NCBI GenBank assembly: GCA_031275515.1
Contig: JAISOQ010000034.1
Span: forward strand, 1-12,536
Direction: 5' to 3'
From: Treponema sp.
GTDB lineage: Bacteria > Spirochaetota > Spirochaetia > Treponematales > Breznakiellaceae
Length of the DNA: 12,536 nucleotides
Shown here: one piece after another, positions 1-6,174 of the stretch
Layout: each line of letters begins with the position of its first letter
How positions within the stretch are numbered: the stretch's first letter is position 1
Made by a program: the position numbers and the translations under genes
The notes under the pieces: model-generated
The model's database searches: none
Seen by the model: the letters and a program-made list of their open reading frames with translations, nothing else
What the model was told of the DNA's origin: nothing

Positions 1-23
1 GGAAATCCCTTGAATTATGTAAC

Positions 24-56
24 GTGAGTTCGATGAAATTTAAAGGTCTGCGAATT
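24..56. repeat. Left-end fragment of a dispersed repeat
   Basis: The motif gtgagttcga (24-33) followed by gtctgcgaatt (46-56) recurs at 12228-12237 and 12251-12261 with nearly the same internal spacing (22 against 23 bases). At this end the motif runs straight into attcgga, as if the middle of the long hairpin seen at 12251-12311 had been deleted. It is non-coding, and the origin by deletion is inferred. Confidence 0.5.
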
Positions 57-121
57 ATTCGGATACATGATGAGTCGTAGGCTTGATCCTGCGGTTCGAT
101 AAAGCTGCGAATTTCAAGGCT

Positions 122-156
122 GCTTTCCCAAAACTTCAGTTTTGAGAAAGCCTCAA
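122..156. repeat. Dispersed palindromic repeat, copy 1
   Basis: An inverted repeat (gctttcccaaaact, tc, agttttgagaaagc) can form a hairpin with one mismatch. The same 35 bases recur at 8623-8657 with a single difference. Both copies lie between genes, which fits a REP-like or MITE-like element. The short T run at 165-170 is separate from it. Confidence 0.65.
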
Positions 157-186
157 ATTAACAGTTTTTTGCCGCCATTTACAAAC

Positions 187-214
187 CGCCCGCCGCTATG
201 GATGGCGGCGGGCG
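187..214. other. GC-rich hairpin beside the transposase relic
   Basis: A 10-bp perfect stem (cgcccgccgc, 187-196, with gcggcgggcg, 205-214) encloses an 8-base loop. No strong T run follows on either strand, so it is not a convincing terminator. It sits at the 3' end of the decayed transposase frame and may belong to the old element's end. Confidence 0.4.
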
Positions 215-660
215 CGGGAACAATGCCTTAAAGGATAGTCCGAAAAACTGCTGTTCCGTGGGATGTGTCCGTTCGTACAGAGGCCCCGGTGTTTGAAGAG
301 TTGGCCGGGTTTGGTGAGACTTTTGCCTTTGAGGACGAGGGCGGCCTTGCCTTTCACCACAAGCAGGACCTCTGGAGCCTCCGGCTTGTGCAGGATATGC
401 AGGGCGTATTCCGGTTTTTATAGCCGGTAGTCTGGATGAATTCGTCCAGAATGGCCGGCTTCTCTTTCCGTCCGGCTTTTAGGCGGCGGGAACGGACCTG
501 CCTGGTAACTGCCTTTTTCACTTGCAGGGTTAACCCTGTTTTGACCTCCGATAGCTGCCGGTCCCGGATAGTCTGCCTTGATTTCGGTTATCTTTTCGAT
601 GTCGTACTGCGTCCGCTTGATCAAAATCCCCCCGTCATGTATAGTAATGTATTCTCTCAG
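196..660 (-). pseudogene. Decayed N-terminal part of an integrase-type transposase
   Basis: Read on the minus strand, three segments in different frames resemble the start of a DDE/integrase-core transposase of the kind common in gut treponemes. The first segment has REYITIHDGGILIKRTQYDI (CTG 660-658 where a start codon would be expected). After a frame change near 540 comes KEKPAILDEFIQTTGYK, and after another near 415 comes LHILHKPEAPEVLLVVKGKA. The third frame ends at a TAG at 196-198. The first frame alone stops after about 68 codons from TTG 624. No catalytic DDE region is present, so only the helix-turn-helix-like N-terminal part remains. The family call rests on remembered consensus, while the frame breaks are seen directly. 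Confidence 0.5.
617..645 (+). promoter_or_regulatory. Candidate sigma-70 promoter for the rpsP operon
   Basis: TTGATC (617-622) and TATAGT (640-645) are separated by 17 bases. The -10 box matches consensus at 5 of 6 positions and the -35 box at 4 of 6. Transcription would start near 652, giving a leader of about 135 nt before rpsP. The boxes lie inside the minus-strand transposase relic, so if real the promoter was formed or recruited there. Confidence 0.4.
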
Positions 661-683
661 CGCGAATACGTTGACGCTGCGCC

Positions 684-705
684 GCCGGAGGAACCGGGCT
701 CCGGC
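684..705 (+). promoter_or_regulatory. Leader hairpin upstream of rpsP
   Basis: A 7-bp perfect stem (gccggag 684-690, ctccggc 699-705) with an 8-base loop is followed by aggttttg. The T run is short, so this could be a weak attenuator or a structured leader. It lies between the candidate promoter and the rpsP ribosome binding site (GAGGAGG, 775-781). Confidence 0.3.
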
Positions 706-787
706 AGGTTTTGATACATTACCCGGAATTCCGCTGGCGGGCAGATTGCTTTACGCTTGGCTGGATAGAAAATCGAGGAGGATAGAT

Positions 788-1036
788 ATGAGCGCCGCCA
801 TCAGGCTGAAAAAATTCGGGACCAAGAAGCGTCCCTATTATCGTATCGTGGTCATGGACAAAAAGTCCGCCCGGGATGGGAAGGCCATTGAAGAGCTGGG
901 GTATTACCATCCCATAGAAGCCGTGGATAAACAGATACTCTTTGATCCGGAGAAAGTCAGATCATGGGTGGAAAAGGGAGCCGAAGTCAGCGATACGGTC
1001 CGGGATATCCTGAATAAAAAGAACTTTTCCCTATAA
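788..1036 (+). CDS. rpsP: 30S ribosomal protein S16
   Basis: This 82-residue protein is the normal length for bS16, a small-subunit protein that binds 16S rRNA early in assembly. It carries the family pattern: a start like IRLKKFGTKKRPYYRIVV, then DGKAIEELGYYHP, then a VRSWVEKGAEVSDTV region. ATG 788 was chosen because a strong Shine-Dalgarno (GAGGAGG, 775-781) sits 6 bases upstream and the family begins here. The frame stays open upstream to 578, but that extension has no S16 similarity. It is the first gene of an operon continuing through khpA, rimM, trmD and rplS, an order also found in Bacillus and other bacteria. Confidence 0.97.
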   Translation: MSAAIRLKKFGTKKRPYYRIVVMDKKSARDGKAIEELGYYHPIEAVDKQILFDPEKVRSWVEKGAEVSDTVRDILNKKNFSL

Positions 1037-1038
1037 GG

Positions 1039-1052
1039 ACCCGCGCGCGGGT
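1039..1052 (+). other. Perfect GC palindrome in the rpsP-khpA gap
   Basis: acccgcgcgcgggt is a 14-base perfect palindrome three bases after the rpsP stop. The 96-bp gap also holds ggttttt and ggaacc segments that could pair. It may stabilise the rpsP message end or adjust readthrough. No usable T run directly follows the palindrome. Confidence 0.35.
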
Positions 1053-1132
1053 TCTCCTTCCGGCGGATCGGGGGCGGTTTTTCCGCGGAACCCCGCTGTG
1101 TGTCCGGGGCTTTTGGTTTTACGGAGAAAACA

Positions 1133-1366
1133 ATGGAAAAGGATCTGGTTGAATATATCGCAAAATCCCTGGTGGATGATCCCTCTGCGGTAAAGGTAAG
1201 CGTTGTGGAAGGGGAAAAGTCTACTATTTTGGAACTCCGGGTCAGTCCCGGGGACATAGGCAAGGTGATCGGTAAACATGGCCGTATCGCCAAGGCTATC
1301 AGAACCGTTCTGCAGGCGGCTGTCGTGAATTCCGGGAAACATACGGTTCTGGAGATTTTAGACTGA
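1133..1366 (+). CDS. khpA: KH-domain RNA-binding protein (KhpA/YlqC family)
   Basis: This 77-residue single-domain protein has the length and pattern of KhpA (YlqC in Bacillus), a small cytoplasmic RNA-binding protein found between rpsP and rimM in many bacteria. The KH signature GDIGKVIGKHGRIAKAIR is present, with the GxxG loop as GKHG at residues 47-50. ATG 1133 was chosen over the in-frame GTG at 1100 because acggag (1121-1126) gives a Shine-Dalgarno at good spacing and family members begin MEKDLVEYI-like. It probably acts with a partner such as KhpB in RNA metabolism, which is known for the family and not shown here. The stop is 4 bases before the rimM start. Confidence 0.93.
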   Translation: MEKDLVEYIAKSLVDDPSAVKVSVVEGEKSTILELRVSPGDIGKVIGKHGRIAKAIRTVLQAAVVNSGKHTVLEILD

Positions 1367-1370
1367 CAAA

Positions 1371-1889
1371 TTGACCTCCCAATTCGTGGTTGGCTTCCTG
1401 GGAGCTCCTTTCGGCCTGGAAGGGTACATCAAGGTTCGTTCTCTTTCCGGGGAAACCCTTCATATCGCCCGGCTGCGGCAGGCGATCCTGCGCCGGGAAG
1501 GCCGGGAGCAGTCCTTTGACGTGGAGAGGTTTGATAAAAAGGGCGAATCCCTGCTCATCAAACTCAAGGGGATAGATTCTCCCGAAGCCGCCAAGACCCT
1601 TAAAGGGGCGGAAATCATTACGGGCCGGGAAAACGCCGCTCCCCTGGGGCCGGGGGAATACTACATTGAGGACCTGCACGGCATAGCCGTAGTCTCCCGG
1701 GAGGGAGAGGTCCTGGGCCAGGTGGCGGATGTCCTGGAAGGGGGCGGCGGCGATCTGGTGGAAGTCAGGCTCCCTTCGGGGAAACTCAGGCTGGTCCCCT
1801 TTAGAAAAGAATTTTTCGGAGAGGTCAGCCCGGAACAAGGCCGGGCCGTACTCCTCTGCCGGTGGATTCTTGAATCTAACGATTCTTGA
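1371..1889 (+). CDS. rimM: Ribosome maturation factor RimM
   Basis: This 172-residue protein matches RimM, the 30S assembly factor that acts on the 16S 3' domain and binds S19. The N-terminal beta-barrel half begins FVVGFLGAPFGLEGYIKV. The C-terminal PRC-barrel half carries GEYYIEDLHGIAVVSREGEVLG and the conserved RLVPFRKEFF. The start is TTG at 1371, 4 bases after the khpA stop. It has no good Shine-Dalgarno, so translation may be coupled to khpA. The next in-frame start, GTG 1386, would cut into the conserved FVVG segment. The last residues (LESNDS) and the TGA stop come from the first two units of the 16-bp tandem array beginning at 1865, so the natural C-terminus has been rewritten by repeat DNA. 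Confidence 0.95.
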   Translation: MTSQFVVGFLGAPFGLEGYIKVRSLSGETLHIARLRQAILRREGREQSFDVERFDKKGESLLIKLKGIDSPEAAKTLKGAEIITGRENAAPLGPGEYYIEDLHGIAVVSREGEVLGQVADVLEGGGGDLVEVRLPSGKLRLVPFRKEFFGEVSPEQGRAVLLCRWILESNDS

Positions 1890-2016
1890 ATCTAACGATT
1901 CTTGAATCTAACGATTCTTGAATCTAACGATTCTTGAATCTAACGATTCTTGAATCTAACGATTCTTGAATCTAACGATTCTTGAACTTAAAGGTTCTTG
2001 AACCTTAAGGATCCTG
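1865..2016 (+). repeat. 16-bp tandem repeat array between rimM and trmD
   Basis: Seven perfect head-to-tail copies of gattcttgaatctaac fill 1865-1976. Degenerate copies follow at 1977-1992 and 1993-2008, and a partial one runs into the trmD start. Each unit contains gattc-tt-gaatc, a small hairpin. In the 1993-2008 copy both arms are changed together (ggttc-tt-gaacc), and flanking bases extend that stem to about 10 bp. Each unit also holds TGA and TAA. Because 16 is not a multiple of 3, the array closes every reading frame, and copy 2 supplies the rimM stop. The trmD Shine-Dalgarno (aagga, 2007-2011) lies in the last degenerate part. There are no variable spacers, so it is not a CRISPR array. 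Confidence 0.97.
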
Positions 2017-2808
2017 ATGAAGTATACGGTGCTTTCCCTTTTTCCGGAGATTATAGACGCCTATTTTGCCGCCTCCATTATGGCAAAGGCCATAAGCCGG
2101 GGCATCGTTGAGTACCAGCCGGTGAATATACGGGATTTTGCCCTGGACAAGCACCATACCTGCGATGACGCTCCCTATGGCGGCGGCGCCGGTATGCTGA
2201 TGCTTCCTGAACCCCTGGGCCTGGCCCTGAAATCTGTGGGGGTCAATCCCCGTCCGGTTGAGGGGCCTCTGCCCGATAAAGCTGCCGGCAGGCGGGTAAT
2301 CTACCTTTCCCCTTCGGGGAGGCCCCTCACCCAGGCTCTTGCCCGGGAACTGGCCGGGGAAACGGAACTGGTCCTTATCTGTGGCCGTTACGAGGGGATA
2401 GACCAGCGTATCATCGACCTGTATGCGGACGATGAGATTTCCCTGGGGGATTATGTGCTTTCCTCCGGGGAGGTGGCCGCCCTGGCGCTGATAGACGCGA
2501 CATACCGGCTCCTGAGGGAGGTAATTACCCCGGAATCCCTCGAAGAGGAGAGTTTTTCCGGGAATTTGCTGGAATATCCCCAGTATACACGTCCGGAAAT
2601 TTATGCTACGCTGAAAGTCCCGGAAGTTCTGCTTTCCGGACATCACGAGAACATTCGCCGTTGGCGGCGCAGAAAACAGGTGGAAAAAACCCTGGCCGTA
2701 AGGCCGGATTTAATAGACCGGGGGGTAACCCTGGGGCTGTTCGACCGGGAAACCGGCCTGTTCATAGAGGAACTGAGGTGGAAAGATGAACGAGATAAGG
2801 GCGATTGA
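2017..2808 (+). CDS. trmD: tRNA (guanine-N1)-methyltransferase TrmD
   Basis: This 263-residue protein methylates G37 of tRNAs using S-adenosylmethionine, which prevents +1 frameshifting. SPOUT-knot motifs are clear: DDAPYGGGAGMLM in the N-terminal half, ICGRYEGID at residues 121-129, and EISLGDYVLSSGE from about residue 140. The C-terminal part has the RRWRRRKQ tRNA-binding segment. ATG 2017 has aagga 5 bases upstream and gives the typical MKYTVLSLFPE start. Its 5' flank is the 16-bp array, which may shape translation initiation (inference). The 3' end overlaps rplS by 23 bases. Confidence 0.97.
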   Translation: MKYTVLSLFPEIIDAYFAASIMAKAISRGIVEYQPVNIRDFALDKHHTCDDAPYGGGAGMLMLPEPLGLALKSVGVNPRPVEGPLPDKAAGRRVIYLSPSGRPLTQALARELAGETELVLICGRYEGIDQRIIDLYADDEISLGDYVLSSGEVAALALIDATYRLLREVITPESLEEESFSGNLLEYPQYTRPEIYATLKVPEVLLSGHHENIRRWRRRKQVEKTLAVRPDLIDRGVTLGLFDRETGLFIEELRWKDERDKGD

Positions 2809-3190
2809 AAACTCCCAAATGAAAACCGATGTGAATAATTTTAAGGTCGGGGATACCGTAAAGGTTCATTTTAAAATCGTTGAAGGCAAGAATGAACGGA
2901 TTCAGGTCTACGAAGGCTTGGTTATTGCCATCAAGAATGCCCGGCTGGGGAAGACCTTCACGGTTAGAAAGAATTCCTACGGCGTCGGGGTTGAGCGGGT
3001 ATTCCCCCTCCATTCCCCCCGTATCGCCAAGGTAGAACTTGTCCGTCCCGGTAAAGTTCGCCGGGCCAAGCTCTACTACATCCGGGACAAGATCGGTAAG
3101 GCCGCTAAAATCAAGGAACTTATCGGCAAGAAAAAAACTGCGCCAAAAACAGTTCCGGCTGCCCAGCCGGCCGCTTCGAATCAGGCATAA
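2786..3190 (+). CDS. rplS: 50S ribosomal protein L19
   Basis: This 134-residue bL19 protein lies at the 30S-50S interface. It shows the family pattern FKVGDTVKVHFKIVEGKNERIQVYEGLVI, then SYGVGVERVFPLHSPRI, then VRRAKLYYIRD. The ATG at 2786 lies inside the end of trmD and has gaggtgga (2773-2780) as Shine-Dalgarno. It gives the usual leader (AIENSQMKTDVNNF), so the 23-base overlap is likely real. The Lys/Ala-rich tail after KIKELIGKK is somewhat longer than in the common 115-residue form. Confidence 0.97.
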   Translation: MNEIRAIENSQMKTDVNNFKVGDTVKVHFKIVEGKNERIQVYEGLVIAIKNARLGKTFTVRKNSYGVGVERVFPLHSPRIAKVELVRPGKVRRAKLYYIRDKIGKAAKIKELIGKKKTAPKTVPAAQPAASNQA

Positions 3191-3214
3191 GCGGGCTGCT
3201 TCGGGGAGGGACAA

Positions 3215-4216
3215 GTGAAGCTTACGGGGCTGGACCCCGACAGGCTCGTTCCTCCTGCGGGAGTTGCCGGATTAACCGGCAGGGCGTCTTTGAATAAGAC
3301 CCTGCCGTCTCCATATCCCGGTCCCTCCACAGGAGGCCCGGCGTTTCAGGCGCAGGAGGGGGATTTTATGCCCCGGGAACATGCCCTGCTTGAAACGCCC
3401 CAAACCCGGACAGAGACGTTAGCCCAGCTGGTCCGCTCCCTGAACCTTTCCCCGGACTCTCTTTCCGCCGCGCTGGTTACTTTTGCGCGTCATTTTTCTT
3501 TGCCCCTGGATCCGGTTCTGCTCACTAAGCTCAGGCGGGAGGTTTTGTCCCTCAAAACGCCCCGGGAATCCGCCGCCCTGGCCGCCGCAGCCGCTGCGGG
3601 TAAGGGGGTAACGCTTACCCCGGAAGCCCTGGAGAAGTATGCGGCGGCCATAGACCCTGATGCCCGCGGGGATCAAAAGGACGGACAGGGACGGGAAGGG
3701 ACAGGCGGGAACGGCTTTGAGCAAAAGGACCGCCAGCCTGAAAGTCCGGGGGATATATCCGGCCAGGTTACCCCGGAATCCCTCAAAAGAATTCGGGATG
3801 ATATAGACGAAAAGGACCCGTTGTTGAGCCTGTTGAATCGTCTGCCCGGCAAAGACGGGGAACGCTGGATGGTCTATCCTTTTCAGGTTTCGGCGGGGGG
3901 AAAACGGTTCATGGTTTCGGTACGGGCGGCTCCCGGGATCGGGAAGGACGACGCCCGGCTTGCGGTGGACATCGCCGGGGAAGATCGGCGCTGGTTGTTT
4001 GCGGTAAACCGTCCGGCCAGTCCGCAGCAGCGGGATACTGCTGAAACTGAGGTTTCAGTCTCGCCCTTGCCGGAACTGCCTCTGCGGGAGGTTTTGGAAC
4101 GGGAAATCCAGGAGGTATTGGGTCCCCTTGGGGGCCGGGTAACCCTGCGGGAGAGCGGGCCGTTCCTGGCGGAATGCAGGAATAAAGACTTGCCTTCTAT
4201 AAATGAGGAGGTATAA
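3215..4216 (+). CDS. FliK-like hypothetical protein (YlqG-type)
   Basis: This 333-residue protein is not recognised with certainty. The first third is Pro/Gly/Ser-rich and low complexity. The middle has two helical stretches (about 60-140, including an Ala run). A Gly/Asp/Gln-rich linker spans roughly 145-180, followed by a compact C-terminal part (about 195-333) that alternates beta-strand-like segments (GERWMVYPFQVSAGGKRFMVSV, shortened here) and ends with REVLEREIQEVLGPLGGRVTL. The layout of a disordered front plus a compact C-terminal domain resembles flagellar hook-length proteins. The gene stands directly before an orphan FlhB C-terminal domain gene, the arrangement of ylqG-ylqH in Bacillus. 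GTG 3215 is preceded by ggggaggg (3203-3210). Its stop overlaps the next gene by 14 bases. The FliK link rests mainly on context. Confidence 0.6.
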   Translation: MKLTGLDPDRLVPPAGVAGLTGRASLNKTLPSPYPGPSTGGPAFQAQEGDFMPREHALLETPQTRTETLAQLVRSLNLSPDSLSAALVTFARHFSLPLDPVLLTKLRREVLSLKTPRESAALAAAAAAGKGVTLTPEALEKYAAAIDPDARGDQKDGQGREGTGGNGFEQKDRQPESPGDISGQVTPESLKRIRDDIDEKDPLLSLLNRLPGKDGERWMVYPFQVSAGGKRFMVSVRAAPGIGKDDARLAVDIAGEDRRWLFAVNRPASPQQRDTAETEVSVSPLPELPLREVLEREIQEVLGPLGGRVTLRESGPFLAECRNKDLPSINEEV

Positions 4217-4481
4217 AATAGAAAAACAGCGGAGAATTGCCTCGGCTATCAGGTATAACCCGGAAGAAGGGATCCCCCGGATTATTGCTTCCGGGCAGGG
4301 TTTGAATGCGGAGCGGCTTATAGCGCTGGCCCGGGAGTCGGGGGTGTCCATAGTGGAGGACCCCGTGACGGCGGAAGCGCTGGCGGCGGGCTTTAAACCA
4401 GGCGACTATGTGCCCCCGTGGTGCTGGGAAGCTGTGGCAAAGATACTGGCGTTTGTATTTACAAAGGAAACCCAAAGATGA
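4203..4481 (+). CDS. Orphan FlhB C-terminal domain protein (YlqH-type)
   Basis: This 92-residue protein corresponds to the cytoplasmic domain of FlhB/EscU, the export-gate switch protein, without the membrane part. The core reads IRYNPEEGIPRIIASGQG, then a helix, then SGVSIVEDPVTAEALA, and ends with PPWCWEAVAKILAFVF. In true FlhB the loop NPTH cleaves itself. Here it is NPEE at residues 19-22, so autocleavage is not expected. Such stand-alone domains occur with a FliK-like partner in several phyla, but their role is unsettled. ATG 4203 has no good Shine-Dalgarno. A perfect AGGAGG (4206-4211) lies inside the frame, 6 bases before an ATA codon at 4218, so the true start is uncertain. The end overlaps the next gene as ATGA. 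Confidence 0.8.
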   Translation: MRRYKIEKQRRIASAIRYNPEEGIPRIIASGQGLNAERLIALARESGVSIVEDPVTAEALAAGFKPGDYVPPWCWEAVAKILAFVFTKETQR

Positions 4482-5992
4482 AGGTTCCGGTTAACGCCCT
4501 GCGGGCTGGTCTTGTATTTTCAAAACCTGTCTATATTGATACTGATAATTTTCTTATACCCGCCGGGATTGAGCTGCGGGAAAAGGATATCGAACAGCTC
4601 CGTTTCTGGAATATAGACGAGGTCGAAACCGATGGGGATATTCTGCGCGAGCCTGCGGCGGAGGTCCCCAACCCCGGTGAAGCGGTTCCGGAAGAACAGC
4701 CCCAAGAGGCGCTGATGGGGAGGATACTTCCGGAAGATCAGAAGATCGCCCTGGTTTTTCAGAATTATAAAAAATTCATCAAGAGGATCGATGATGTTTT
4801 TGCCGGTATATCTTCCGGCGCAGTTCCTGACGCCCGGGCTATTACCGGTATGACGGACGATCTGTTTCAGACTATTCGGAAGAACCGGATTACTACCATC
4901 GGCTTTATTCTGGGGAGCAAGCCGGCGGGCTGTAACCTGGCCAAAAGTTCTATAAACACCGCTATACTGTCGGCTTTGATCTCTGAAAAGTTCGGGTATT
5001 TGGAGCAGGACATGCGGCAGCTTATTACCGGCGCTTTGCTGCATGATGTGGGGATGTTGAAGCTGCCCCAGGAGATCCTGACTAAGCGGGAGCAGCTTTC
5101 CCCTCAGGAAATCCGGCAGATACAGGGGCATCCCTTACATTCTTACCTGGTGGTTTGCAGGGAACTTGGATTTTCCGAGGATGTGGGGCGTATTGTCCTA
5201 CAGCACCATGAACGCTGGGACGGGGAAGGGTATCCCCGCCGGCTCCGGAAGAAGGAAATCGCCCTGGACGCGCGCATCGTATCGGCGGCGGACGCCTTTG
5301 AAGCTATGGTGAGCGAAAAACCCTACCGTAATTCCATGATAGGCTACCAGGCTATGAAGAACATCCTTTCCGACAATTCCCGCCGGTTCGATCCGGAGGT
5401 GCTTAAATCTTTTATCGGGATCATGGGGATTTATCCCATAGGTTCGATTATATGCCTGAACTCCGGCGCTGTGGCGCGGGTCATCGGCGTCAGGGAAGAT
5501 GTTCCCCTGCGGCCAAAGATACGGCTCATCATCGACGAACAGGGTACGGCGATTCAGCCGGAAGAACAGAAAGTCATCGACCTCCTCCATGAAAAGAGCC
5601 TTTTCATCCTCAAAGCGCTGGATCCCAAAGATTTTGCAAAGAAAAACATGAACAAGGGACGGGCAGGAGAAAACAGGGCCGCCGCCGAAGTGGAAGCGGC
5701 GGGGATGCGGATCATCGCCCGGAATGTCCGTTCTCCGTCGGGGGAAGTCGATCTTATCGCGCTGGACAAAGATACCCTGGTATTCATCGAGGTAAAGGCC
5801 TGGTCTGTGTACGGCATCGACAATCTGCCCTACGGGATAAGCCAGAAAAAGCAGCGGCGGATAATAGAAACCGCTAAGTATTTTCTTTCGCTTCATCGAG
5901 AATATAATGGTATGGCCGTTCGTTTTGATGTCATTTTTATCGAGCCCGAAAAAGTAACCCGTCTTGAATCGGCATTTACGGAGTGCTTATGA
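4478..5992 (+). CDS. HD-GYP domain protein fused to YraN nuclease-fold domain
   Basis: This single 504-residue frame joins two proteins that are usually separate. Residues 1-55 are the LRAGLVFSKPVY N-terminal module typical of HD-GYP proteins. The HD-GYP domain follows with LLHDVGML (His189, Asp190) and HHERWDGEGYP (243-253), so metal ligands and the GYP motif are intact. The family degrades cyclic di-GMP. From Met391 (nt 5648) the remaining 114 residues match a complete YraN/UPF0102 protein, with GRAGENRAA, GEVDLIALD (422-430) and FIEVKAW (Glu438, Lys440), a PD-(D/E)XK-like fold. ATG 4478 overlaps the previous stop (ATGA). The fusion point lies at an A5 run followed by ATGA. Removing one A would end the HD-GYP protein at TGA 5649-5651, overlapping the YraN start. 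The fusion may therefore be a real gain, a recent indel, or a sequence error. Confidence 0.93.
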   Translation: MKVPVNALRAGLVFSKPVYIDTDNFLIPAGIELREKDIEQLRFWNIDEVETDGDILREPAAEVPNPGEAVPEEQPQEALMGRILPEDQKIALVFQNYKKFIKRIDDVFAGISSGAVPDARAITGMTDDLFQTIRKNRITTIGFILGSKPAGCNLAKSSINTAILSALISEKFGYLEQDMRQLITGALLHDVGMLKLPQEILTKREQLSPQEIRQIQGHPLHSYLVVCRELGFSEDVGRIVLQHHERWDGEGYPRRLRKKEIALDARIVSAADAFEAMVSEKPYRNSMIGYQAMKNILSDNSRRFDPEVLKSFIGIMGIYPIGSIICLNSGAVARVIGVREDVPLRPKIRLIIDEQGTAIQPEEQKVIDLLHEKSLFILKALDPKDFAKKNMNKGRAGENRAAAEVEAAGMRIIARNVRSPSGEVDLIALDKDTLVFIEVKAWSVYGIDNLPYGISQKKQRRIIETAKYFLSLHREYNGMAVRFDVIFIEPEKVTRLESAFTECL

Positions 5993-6174
5993 GCGGAATT
6001 CAACAAGAAAACCAGGTGCATCATTCCGGAATTGAACTTCTCCGTAAAAAGTTAGATAATGAAGCGTATATTAACGAAGCTATTCAGCGAATCGCCTTAG
6101 TGTTGACTAATGAGATTCTGGATATTGCTCAAGGAGGTTTGATTCGTGGGCGGCAGTGGGAAAAGCGGAAATAA
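5989..6174 (+). CDS. Small unknown protein, 61 residues
   Basis: This is a 61-residue open frame whose ATG overlaps the preceding stop (ATGA, 5989-5992) and whose end overlaps the next gene by 29 bases. It reads as a mostly helical protein (LLRKKLDNEAYINEAIQRIA) with a basic tail and no membrane segment. The start gtgctt at 5983 is in frame, but ATG fits the coupled ATGA pattern used elsewhere in the operon. No family is recognised. Tight coupling on both sides is the main evidence that it is a real gene. Confidence 0.65.
   Translation: MSGIQQENQVHHSGIELLRKKLDNEAYINEAIQRIALVLTNEILDIAQGGLIRGRQWEKRK

Noticed and set aside
187..214. Intrinsic terminator
   Set aside because: The stem is strong but no T run follows on either strand.
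578..787. Upstream in-frame extension of rpsP
   Set aside because: The added residues do not resemble S16, the protein would be nearly twice the family length, and the strong ribosome binding site is at 775-781.
1865..2016. CRISPR array
   Set aside because: Units are contiguous and identical with no variable spacers, and no cas genes are present.
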